DNA of 46,491 bases, taken from Candidatus Doudnabacteria bacterium. GTDB lineage: Bacteria > Patescibacteriota > Doudnabacteria > UBA920. Position numbers and translations under genes: made by a program. Position 1 is the first letter of the stretch; each line of letters opens with the position of its first letter. The notes below the pieces were generated by a model. It ran no database searches and was not told where the DNA came from. It was given only the letters and a program-made list of their open reading frames with translations. Below are positions 23,351-30,991 of the stretch, in pieces. The stretch lies in contig JARLHZ010000025.1 in assembly GCA_031291995.1 (NCBI GenBank), positions 220,266 to 266,756 of the forward strand. Reading direction: 5' to 3'.

Positions 23351-24919
23351 TTAACTCTTTCGCAAAGTATAGCCCGGCAATTGGCCGGTAATTTTGCCTT
23401 CGGCGACCGCGGGCTTGCCGTTTACAAAAACATAGTCTACACCCTGGCTCAACAGGAAAGGATTTTGGTAAGTCGCCTGGTCTTTTATCTTATTTTTATC
23501 AAAAATTACCAAATCCGCAAAATTTCCAATTTTTAACTCTCCCCGTTTCTTTAGTCCCAACTTTTTGGCCGGTCCGGAAGTTAATTTTTGAACCGCCGCC
23601 TCAATGGTCAAAACACCTTTATCCACGGATTCCCTTAAAAATTTGGGAGCAGTGCCAAAACAGCGCGGATGAACCAGCCGCCCCGAAGTTGATTTTTCCG
23701 CAAAACCGGCGCCATCGGTACCAATAAAAGACAACGGGTGGACAAGCAATTGAGAGACCTGTTGTTCATCCAGATTTTTTTCAAAAACCAAAACTTCGCT
23801 GCCACCGTTTTGGATTAAATCCAAAACCGCCTGCTCGCTCGAAACTTCCAGATTTTTGGCAATTTGCCCGATGGTCTTACCGGTAAAATTTAATTTATTG
23901 GCCGTAGAGGCGACCATCACCTGAGGAAATTTGACGTTGATATTATTTAAGTGCATTAATATCTTATTTTTCTGGACCGGATCGGCAAAATGCCTTAGCA
24001 TAATCTCCCGACCGCCTTCCATGGCCCATTTGGGCAGGTAAGAATAAAGCGCCTGCCAAATGGTTTCGTAAGGATAAACGTCAAAATTTACATTAACACC
24101 CTGATGATAAGCGGTATCCAGCAGGCCGGTAACTTCCGGAAATTTATGCCAGTTGATTTCGTTGCGGATTTTTAAGTGGGAAATTTTTAAATTAACTTCG
24201 GTATTTTTGGCAATGTCCAGAGCCTCGTCCAGAGCTTCCACAATCTCCGAACCCTCACTTCTTAAATGTACGGAAAATAATCCGTTGTATTTTTTAATAA
24301 TTTTTGCCAGTTCAAACAATTCCAATTCCGAAATTATAATTTCATGCGCGTAGGACAGGCCGTTACTCAGGCCGAATGCTCCCGCCTCCAGGCTTTCACG
24401 CAACGCGTTCTGCAGCGCGGCGGTTTCAGGTTTGTCCAAACTCCGGATTTGATCCGCGACAATGGCGCGCCTTAATGTGGAATAGCCCACCAGCGTCGCG
24501 ACGTTACAAGCCAGACGATGCCTCGATAATTCTTCGATGTATTCCGAAAATGACGTCCAGTTAATATTGGTGGCTTCTAAGTTGTGCCACTTTTGCATAG
24601 ACTTTAAAGCTTCGTTGCTGAGCAACGGAGCCAGGCTGGCCCCACAATTACCAAGCAAAATTGTGGTGTACCCCTGCGTGATTAAACTGTCCAGTGACGG
24701 GTTGTCAAAAATTTGCCAGTAGCTATCGCTGTGATTCTGCAAATCCACAAATCCCGGCGCCAGAATTTTACCGGAGGCGTCTATAACGGTTTGCGCGTGC
24801 GTATCAATTTTTTTGTCAATATTGACAATCTCGTCCCCCTGCACGGCCATATCCAAAATCTCCCCGGGCTTTCCCGTGCCGTCAATTACCGTCGCGTTTT
24901 TTATTATTAAGTTATACAT
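23351..24919 (-). CDS. D-aminoacylase-like amidohydrolase
   Basis: 522 residues of the N-acyl-D-amino-acid deacylase branch of metal-dependent amidohydrolases. The N-terminal beta part (LIIKNATVIDGTGKPGEILD), the bridging-cysteine motif GNCGASLAPL (C92), KISHLK and GTDGAGFAEK are present. The usual first metal motif HxH is instead Q61-N-H63 in FVDLQNHSDSYW, so the metal site may differ. It lies between mraY and murD, where a mur ligase would be more usual. A role in turnover of D-amino-acid-containing wall peptides is an inference. Confidence 0.8.
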   Translation of the reverse strand: MYNLIIKNATVIDGTGKPGEILDMAVQGDEIVNIDKKIDTHAQTVIDASGKILAPGFVDLQNHSDSYWQIFDNPSLDSLITQGYTTILLGNCGASLAPLLSNEALKSMQKWHNLEATNINWTSFSEYIEELSRHRLACNVATLVGYSTLRRAIVADQIRSLDKPETAALQNALRESLEAGAFGLSNGLSYAHEIIISELELFELAKIIKKYNGLFSVHLRSEGSEIVEALDEALDIAKNTEVNLKISHLKIRNEINWHKFPEVTGLLDTAYHQGVNVNFDVYPYETIWQALYSYLPKWAMEGGREIMLRHFADPVQKNKILMHLNNINVKFPQVMVASTANKLNFTGKTIGQIAKNLEVSSEQAVLDLIQNGGSEVLVFEKNLDEQQVSQLLVHPLSFIGTDGAGFAEKSTSGRLVHPRCFGTAPKFLRESVDKGVLTIEAAVQKLTSGPAKKLGLKKRGELKIGNFADLVIFDKNKIKDQATYQNPFLLSQGVDYVFVNGKPAVAEGKITGQLPGYTLRKS

Positions 24920-24953
24920 TTTATTTTCATTATTTTAAAAGTGGATTCATTTT

Positions 24954-25991
24954 TTAACCCAAAAAATAAACTATCACTCCGACAATACTCATAACCCCTG
25001 CTATAATAAGGAGGCGCATGGTGACTTGGGCTTCGGGCCAGCCGAGGGCTTCAAAATGGTGGTGAATGGGGGCGGACTTGAACAATTTTTTCTTGAAAAA
25101 CTTTTTCCAGAAAATCTGCAGTAAAAAAGAAACCGCTTCGGCTACGAAAACAAATCCAACCAGCAGCAGCAAAAACGGAGAATTGGCCAGGAAGGCAACT
25201 ATAGCCAGAAGCACTCCGAGGCCCATGGAACCGGTGTCTCCCATTATGAAGCTGGCCGGATAAACATTAAACCATAAGAAAGAAAGTAAAGCTCCGCAAA
25301 TAACCCCAATGAACCCCGCCAGATCATAATTACCCTGTAAAAATGCGATTAACCCAAAGGCTAAAAACGAAGTCATGAGACTGCCGCCGGCTAATCCGTC
25401 AAGTCCGTCGGTTTCATTTACGGAGAAGCTGGTGGATATTACCACCAAAATGAAAAATGGAATAAACCACCATCCCATATGCCAGCTGCCGTAAAAGGGC
25501 ACGTGCACCGCGCGAAACCCAAGCTTAAAATAAAACCACCACGCACCGATTGCGGCTACGGCCGCGTACAGGAAAAATTTGAACCTAAAGCGCATGCCCC
25601 GGCCTTTATGTCCGCGCTGTCTGACATCCAGCCAATCATCCACCAAACCCACTAGCGAGGCTCCCAACAAAGCGCCAAACGGCAAAAGGGTTTCGCGGCG
25701 GGAATAAAAATCAAAATGCCTAAAAAAGGAAACATGCAGAACTCGATCCAGTAGCCAAAAACTAACAAACAGGATAAGCAATGTTCCCCAAATCAGAATA
25801 CCTCCCATGGTGGGAACTCCCGCTTTGTGCTTGTGAAGTTCCGAAAAAAGCGGCGTTGACCCGTCATTTCTAATTTGTTTGCCGAGCTTGTTTTTGTACA
25901 AAAACCGGATAAAAAGCGGCGTTACCGCAATAGCAAACATAAAACCCAGGGAGGTCAGCGTAAAAATTTTCGTTAGGGCAGAGGTAGGCAT
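24954..25991 (-). CDS. mraY: phospho-MurNAc-pentapeptide transferase
   Basis: Makes lipid I from UDP-MurNAc-pentapeptide and undecaprenyl phosphate. 345 residues, about 10 membrane helices. The catalytic motifs are intact: GLVDDWLDV, NETDGLDGLAGG, MGDTGSMGLG, and the histidine loop APIHHHFEALGW. It is followed after 34 bp by the D-aminoacylase gene. The ATG is 9 nt after an extended -10, implying a nearly leaderless message. A MITE sits immediately upstream of its promoter. Confidence 0.96.
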   Translation of the reverse strand: MPTSALTKIFTLTSLGFMFAIAVTPLFIRFLYKNKLGKQIRNDGSTPLFSELHKHKAGVPTMGGILIWGTLLILFVSFWLLDRVLHVSFFRHFDFYSRRETLLPFGALLGASLVGLVDDWLDVRQRGHKGRGMRFRFKFFLYAAVAAIGAWWFYFKLGFRAVHVPFYGSWHMGWWFIPFFILVVISTSFSVNETDGLDGLAGGSLMTSFLAFGLIAFLQGNYDLAGFIGVICGALLSFLWFNVYPASFIMGDTGSMGLGVLLAIVAFLANSPFLLLLVGFVFVAEAVSFLLQIFWKKFFKKKLFKSAPIHHHFEALGWPEAQVTMRLLIIAGVMSIVGVIVYFLG

Positions 25992-26000
25992 TACTTTGGT

Positions 26001-26029
26001 ATTTTACCATAAATTCGGGAAAACGCCAA
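26001..26029 (-). promoter_or_regulatory. mraY promoter
   Basis: TTGGCG (26029-26024), 17-bp spacer ending in TGG, then TAAAAT (26006-26001). Nine nt separate the -10 from the ATG. The left target duplication of the MITE begins 3 bp beyond the -35. Confidence 0.5.
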
Positions 26030-26040
26030 AGCCGGGTCAA

Positions 26041-26213
26041 GTAACTGTTCACAAGCCTGAGTGAGGCCGAAAATCCTGCCGATTTTCTTGGCGGCGGGGC
26101 TCCTCGTTCATCCGCCTTTGGCGGATATCACAACGCCTCCCAATCCTCGCTGCATAAAATCGCCAGTATTTCCGGCCTCCAGGTTTGTTCTGCTCAAGAT
26201 TGTGAACTGTTAC
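26041..26213. mobile_element. 173-bp MITE with 14-bp ends and 8-bp target duplication
   Basis: The ends gtaactgttcacaa (26041-26054) and ttgtgaactgttac (26200-26213) match as inverted repeats at 13 of 14 positions. Both sides carry the same 8 bp, cgggtcaa (26033-26040 and 26214-26221). The interior is an imperfect palindrome around a central ccgcctttggcgg. There is no ORF. Ends starting GTAA with 8-bp duplications are characteristic of the IS66 family, so an IS66-mobilised MITE is the best guess. It accounts for most of the 323-bp gap 25992-26314; the remainder (26222-26314) holds only short ataacc-type words. Confidence 0.88.
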
Positions 26214-26314
26214 CGGGTCAAAAGTTAAAGTTAAATATGGTGGCGCGGAGTATTAAGCGCTTTTGATTCCATAACCTTTCATCCAAAAACCATACTACTT
26301 TCTATAACCAACAA

Positions 26315-27268
26315 CTACCGACTTACGACTTTCTCCAACTGATCCTTCAAATCCAGTGTATCCCCTTCGCGATTTTTGCTGTCCAACACCAATATTGCCA
26401 CGCGGTGCCCGTTCTCCAGAACTTCAGTCGCCATAGCGCCATGGGCTTCGTTGGTATATCCCGTTTTTATGGCATTAATATTTGGATGGGTTTGAAGAAG
26501 CTTGTTTGTGGCCGTTGCGGTATAAATATTCCCTTCGCCGGATGTAAACTGGAAGCCGTTTCTCCGACCCAGGCTCGTAAAGGCGGAAAGTTTTTGGGTA
26601 GCGGCAATCAGCAATTTTAAATCATCGGCGGTCGAATAGTTATTTACGCTGTCAAAACCCATTGGATTGCTGAATTTGGTATTATTCATTCCAAAGTTTA
26701 GAGCTTGCCGATTCATCAAGTCGATAAAATTTTCCCCAGTGGTTCTGGACACGTATCCCGCCAAGGCTTTGGCCGCGTCGTTACAGGATCCGATAAGCAT
26801 AGCGTCAAAAACATCCGCTGTTTTTACGGTATCGCCGGCTTTTAGTCCCAGGTCGGGAGATACGTTTAGAGTATCATTTTGACCGACGATAAAAGACTGA
26901 TTCAAACCGGTTGTTTGGTAAGTAACAAACGCGGTCATGAGTTTGGTCAGGCTGGCAATTTGCAGGCGTTGGCCGGTATTTTTGCCAAAAAGCGTGGTTC
27001 CCGTATCTAAATCAAAAACCACAAAACTCTTCGCTTTTACGGCCGAGGGATCCGGAGCGGAAAAGAGTTCCAATTCCGAAGTTTTTGATGGAATTTCTCC
27101 GCGCAACGATGTTGTCGCCCCTAAGACTTCCGGAATGGCGGGTTGAATATCAGCGGTGGTAATGTTTGGGCTCGAAAAAAAGAGAAACGTTCCCATTTGC
27201 AGGGCAATTACAAAAACCAAAGCAATAAGCCAGTAGGGCGCGATTTTTAACAGTTTTACTTTAATCAT
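26315..27268 (-). CDS. D-alanyl-D-alanine carboxypeptidase (PBP5/DacA-like)
   Basis: Serine peptidase trimming the terminal D-Ala of wall peptides outside the membrane. 317 residues. An N-terminal membrane or signal segment (residues 12-31) is present. The three penicillin-binding motifs are S106-LTK, S161-CN and K266-TG. FDLDTGTTLFGKN precedes the first motif, as is typical. The C-terminal beta domain and amphipathic anchor of classical PBP5 are absent, so it is a short form. It is transcribed divergently from thioredoxin with overlapping -35 boxes. Confidence 0.93.
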   Translation of the reverse strand: MIKVKLLKIAPYWLIALVFVIALQMGTFLFFSSPNITTADIQPAIPEVLGATTSLRGEIPSKTSELELFSAPDPSAVKAKSFVVFDLDTGTTLFGKNTGQRLQIASLTKLMTAFVTYQTTGLNQSFIVGQNDTLNVSPDLGLKAGDTVKTADVFDAMLIGSCNDAAKALAGYVSRTTGENFIDLMNRQALNFGMNNTKFSNPMGFDSVNNYSTADDLKLLIAATQKLSAFTSLGRRNGFQFTSGEGNIYTATATNKLLQTHPNINAIKTGYTNEAHGAMATEVLENGHRVAILVLDSKNREGDTLDLKDQLEKVVSR

Positions 27269-27304
27269 TTATTTTTTGTTTCGCGCGAATATTCATATAC
27301 GTTT

Positions 27305-27332
27305 ATTATATAGTTAATCGCGGTGTTGACAA
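27305..27332 (-). promoter_or_regulatory. dacA-like gene promoter
   Basis: TTGTCA (27332-27327), 16-bp spacer, TATAAT (27310-27305). The -35 overlaps the thioredoxin -35 on the other strand by 5 bp, so RNA polymerase binding at the two may be exclusive. Confidence 0.6.
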
Positions 27333-27354
27333 AGCATGTGCTTGTGGATAAAAT
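27326..27354 (+). promoter_or_regulatory. thioredoxin promoter
   Basis: A consensus TTGACA (27326-27331), exactly 17 bp, then TAAAAT (27349-27354). It predicts a leader of about 85 nt that contains the small hairpin aacagcgtaagctgtt near 27398. Confidence 0.8.
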
Positions 27355-27447
27355 GAATAGGCTAATAATTAATAACTAATAATATTTAATCAATAACAGC
27401 GTAAGCTGTTATAAATTATTGCTTATCAATTAAAAACTCAAAAACAT

Positions 27448-27768
27448 ATGTCCGAAACCGTTTTAAATGAACAAAATTTCGAGCAGGAAGTACTAAAGTC
27501 GGAAATGCCGGTAATGGTCGATTTTTGGGCGGTGTGGTGCGGCCCGTGCAAAGTTTTAAGCCCCATAGTCGAAGAATTGGCCAAGGATTACGCGGGCAAG
27601 CTTAAGGTTGGCAAAGTCAACGTGGATGAAAATAACGCTTTAGCCATGAAGTACGGCGTAATGAGCATACCAACCCTGAAATTTTTTAAAGGCGGTAAAG
27701 TTATAGGAGAAATGATAGGCGCCGCGCCGAAAACGGCTGTGGAAAGTGAATTGAAAAAATATCTGTAA
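27448..27768 (+). CDS. trxA: thioredoxin
   Basis: Cytoplasmic disulfide reductase. 106 residues, the full family length. The active site is WCGPC (cysteines 31 and 34), preceded by MVDFWAV. The buried Asp is in VDFWA and the cis-proline in MSIPTLKFFKGG, which also matches. It is the only complete core gene on the plus strand here. It has its own near-consensus promoter and a strong terminator 7 bp after the stop. No SD is visible before the ATG. Confidence 0.97.
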   Translation: MSETVLNEQNFEQEVLKSEMPVMVDFWAVWCGPCKVLSPIVEELAKDYAGKLKVGKVNVDENNALAMKYGVMSIPTLKFFKGGKVIGEMIGAAPKTAVESELKKYL

Positions 27769-27775
27769 GCTACAC

Positions 27776-27814
27776 AAAAAAGCGCCTCGCGGCATTAACC
27801 GCGAGGCGCTTTTA
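27776..27814 (+). terminator. thioredoxin terminator
   Basis: A 15-bp perfect stem AAAAGCGCCTCGCGG and its complement with a 6-nt loop (27778-27813), flanked by A-run and T-run. It also shields the following transposase remnant from read-through. Confidence 0.9.
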
Positions 27815-27839
27815 TATTGCCAGCAGCGTATCATGTTGA

Positions 27840-28793
27840 TTCGCTTTTTTAGTAGACGTTCATAATCGGCCAGAAAAGACTCCAATTAAGGAGCCTTTTC
27901 CGGGTTTTAACGAATGGGAACAGAAAGACCATGCTGAACGCTGGATGCTGTTTCCGGCTAACATTGGCCCCAAACTTTCCATAGATGAAGTTGAAGTCAC
28001 AAACTGCGAGCTCTATACTGTTTTAACAAACAAAGCCGCTCACGGTAAAAAAGGCGCCCTGGTAGGTATGTGTGAAGGTACCAAAGCCTCTGAAATAGCC
28101 CCAATTTTAAGCCAAATACCATTAGAAAAGAGGGCGGCAGTAAAAGAAATTACTCTGGACAAGTCCGAATCCATGGAGGCTATTGTTAAAAGAACTTTTC
28201 CTAACGCCGTAATTGTGACCGACAGATTCCATGTGCAGCAGTTAATCAGTGAAGCCCTGCGGGAAGTCAGAATTGCTTTTAGGTGGGAGGCCATTAAAGA
28301 AGAAAACAAAAAGATTAGGCGGGCCAGGGATGAAGGTAAAAGTTACAGGCCATATATTTTTAGCAACGGAGACACTAAAAAACAGCTCCTAGCCAGAAGC
28401 CGTTATCTGCTGTTTAAAACTCAAAGCAACTGGGGTAAGCAGCAAAAAGAAAGGGGTGAAATATTATTTGCGGAATTTCCTAAAATCAAAGAGGCTTACA
28501 ATTTGTCCATGATGTTTAGAACCTGCTATGAGAACAGCCAAAACATTACCGAAGCAAAAGAAGAATTAACACAGTGGTATGAGAAAGTTAAGGAAAAAGA
28601 TTTTGACTCATTTATTACCGCCACCGAATCCATTCGTTGGCGTGAGACGACTATCCTGAATTATTTTATTGACCGAAGCACCAATGCTTCAGCAGAGTCG
28701 TTTAACGCTAAACTTAAAGATTTTCGTTCCATTGTTAGAGGCGTTCGGGACAGGGCTTTCCATCTATTCCGCGTAGCGAAGTTGTATGCCTAA
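27840..28793 (+). pseudogene. ISL3-type transposase, 5'-truncated
   Basis: The frame is open from 27840, just after an in-frame TGA, to 28793; the first ATG is at 27945. The DDE catalytic part is present: LSIDEVEV (first Asp), VTDRFHVQQLISEALREVR (second Asp), and NASAESFNAKLKDFRSIVRG (Glu). The zinc-ribbon and helix-turn-helix N-terminal part of about 100-150 residues is missing, because the thioredoxin terminator abuts the fragment. The possible right IS end is near 28818 (tgtatgaccc). I judge it a dead remnant; a separately encoded N-terminus is not seen nearby. Confidence 0.75.
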
Positions 28794-28942
28794 TCTCACC
28801 CATTATTCTGTATGACCCGTTAATTGTTGTTTGTTTCAAGCAAACATAATGAAACCTTATATAAATATTATATCATAAAAGCTTCCGAATCCGTGAATTA
28901 TCTGGTACAAAAACCGGAATTCTCAAATTAGGAGCTTCTAAA

Positions 28943-30838
28943 TTATAACTGGTGGCTGTCGCCGGGTTTTAGGATAGTGCGTTCGGGCTGGGCAGTTTGG
29001 GGCGTAAAAACATGCGGTTGTGAAGCTGTTGGCGCTTGTGGCCGCGGCTGAGTTGCCGGTTCCGATGATTCCCGGGGCGCCAGGAGCTGTCCTATTGTGG
29101 CTTTGGTTTTTTCCTGAAATTGGCGCTTCTTTTGGTCGTGAATTTCCGCAACCTGGTTCCAAATCGGGTTTTCTTTTTTTTGCGGCGGTTTTGTCCGGTT
29201 AAAATTCTGTTGATGCTGTCTGGCAGGCGGCTGGCTGTTTTGGCGTTGGTGATGGTGTTGGTCGGGCCTGGGCTGTGAATGCCGTTGACTTTGATTTCTG
29301 TCACCATTAAACTGGCGGCTTTCTTCCCGGGGTCTGGGTCTTTGCTCCACCATTGTCGGCATCGCCTTAGGTGGCGCGACAGTAACTTCGGTCTTGAGCG
29401 TTTCGTCACCGATTTTTAACGTTTCCTCAACGTCTTGGCCGCTTACGGCTACTTCGGCTCTAATTAATTTTGGCTGCTCAGCCAAAGCTGTTGCCACCCC
29501 GTCATCGGATTCCTTGCCAATGACTATGGCCGCGTCCTGGTGGTATTCCGCGCCCATCCAGCGGGAAATTTTTTCTTCCACTTCGGCGACCGCGTTGCTG
29601 TAGCGCTCCCGGGAAACACGGATAACTTTTTCCCCGTTGCCGGTAACGGTTTCGGGATTTGGCGACAAGGTTGTCGCGGAAAACGGATCCGAGGCCACTC
29701 CATTAATCATGAGCTTTAATACAATGTGATATTTTGGCAAATTTACAATATCCACTTCATTAAAGACGGGCTCAAATTCTTTAACCAAAAATTCGGCGTC
29801 TTCGGCTCCCACGCGGAATACCGCCAGCGTGCCGACGTTGCCGAAAATTGCGTCGCGGACTTTGGTATTTCGTTCCTGAACTAATTGGCCAATGTACTGG
29901 TGGCCAACAATCAAATTGAGCCGGTATTTACGGGCTTCGCTCAAGATGGTCGCGAAACTGTCCGTGGCAAAATTCTGGAACTCGTCGACGTATAAATAAA
30001 AATCTTTACGCTCACTTTCCACGACGTCGGTGCGCGACATGGCCGCCAACTGCAACTTGGTCACAATCATAGCGCCGAGCAAGGCGCTGTTGTCCTCACC
30101 CACTTTTCCTTTGGACAAATCCATAATCAAAATTTTGCGCTGGTCCATTATCTCCCTCATGTCCACGGTGGACTTGGGTTGGCCGACAATATTTCGGATT
30201 ATTCCGGACGACAAAAACTGCCCGACTTTATTTTGGATGGGCGCGATGGCTTCCGTCCGGTACTTTTCGTTATAGTTCGCGAATTCGTCGACCCAAAAAG
30301 CGCGAACCATCGGATCTTTAATATTGTCGACAATTTTCTTGCGGTATTTTTTGTCCACATACATGCGAGTAATCCCGAGCAGCGTATTACCCGGACTGTC
30401 GAGCAGGGCCAAAATGGTATTGTTCAATATGTATTCCATTCTGGCCGACCAGAGATTCGCCCAAATTTTGGTAAACACGCCCATCAGGCCGGAGGCTACC
30501 AGATGCTTATATTTAATGTCAACCGATTCAAGAATATTAAAAGCCACCGGATGATCCAAATCAGCCGGGTTAAAATACACCACGTCGTTAACCCGGCTGG
30601 CGGGAATGGAGTTTAAAATGCGCTGGATGGAGTCGCCATGCGGATCCAAAAACGCCACGCCATTGCCGTTGCGGATATCCTGAATAACCATATTTTCCAT
30701 AACCGTGGTTTTGCCCATGCCGGTTTTCCCGATTAAATACATATGCCGGCGGCGGTCGTCGGTTTTAATGCCAAACGGCAGCTCCTTGCCGCGGAAATTG
30801 GTTTTGGCGAACACGGTGATTTTATCGTTATTGTCCAT
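28943..30838 (-). CDS. VirD4/TraG-like ATPase with disordered Gln/Pro tail
   Basis: 631 residues. Walker A is LIGKTGMGKTT (35-45) and Walker B with its Glu is FYLYVDEFQNF. The DPHGDSIQRIL and QYIGQLVQERNTKVRDAIFG blocks match conjugative coupling or DUF87-type hexameric ATPases. No membrane helix is present, unlike classical VirD4. From about residue 490 the tail becomes disordered (PRPDQHHHQRQNSQPPARQH). It directly follows the membrane gene at 30992-32335, its likely partner. A DNA- or protein-export role is an inference; relaxase and other conjugation genes are absent from the window. Confidence 0.82.
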   Translation of the reverse strand: MDNNDKITVFAKTNFRGKELPFGIKTDDRRRHMYLIGKTGMGKTTVMENMVIQDIRNGNGVAFLDPHGDSIQRILNSIPASRVNDVVYFNPADLDHPVAFNILESVDIKYKHLVASGLMGVFTKIWANLWSARMEYILNNTILALLDSPGNTLLGITRMYVDKKYRKKIVDNIKDPMVRAFWVDEFANYNEKYRTEAIAPIQNKVGQFLSSGIIRNIVGQPKSTVDMREIMDQRKILIMDLSKGKVGEDNSALLGAMIVTKLQLAAMSRTDVVESERKDFYLYVDEFQNFATDSFATILSEARKYRLNLIVGHQYIGQLVQERNTKVRDAIFGNVGTLAVFRVGAEDAEFLVKEFEPVFNEVDIVNLPKYHIVLKLMINGVASDPFSATTLSPNPETVTGNGEKVIRVSRERYSNAVAEVEEKISRWMGAEYHQDAAIVIGKESDDGVATALAEQPKLIRAEVAVSGQDVEETLKIGDETLKTEVTVAPPKAMPTMVEQRPRPREESRQFNGDRNQSQRHSQPRPDQHHHQRQNSQPPARQHQQNFNRTKPPQKKENPIWNQVAEIHDQKKRQFQEKTKATIGQLLAPRESSEPATQPRPQAPTASQPHVFTPQTAQPERTILKPGDSHQL

Positions 30839-30860
30839 TGTTGGTTTCGGGGTAATTATT

Positions 30861-30988
30861 TATTACACAGATCACTGATTTCGCGCAGATACACCGATTA
30901 TTTATCAATTATTATAAATTTTCTAAGAAGTTATAGTAATACAGAGAGCCAATCCGTGTATATGTGCGTATCTGTGATCTGTGTAATA
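30861..30988. repeat. long palindrome between the membrane partner and the ATPase
   Basis: The outer arms tattacacagatcac (30861-30875) and gtgatctgtgtaata (30974-30988) are perfect. The pairing continues imperfectly for about 25 further bases (cagatacaccgatt against aatccgtgtatatgtg). The arms are built of cacagat / agatacac words. It occupies nearly all of the 153-bp gap. Confidence 0.75.
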
Positions 30989-30991
30989 CAT

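Noticed and set aside
24992-25066. Plus-strand TGCTATAAT, AAGGAGG and ATG inside mraY
   Set aside because: The reading frame is only 15 codons and the bases are fully explained by conserved MraY coding sequence on the other strand.
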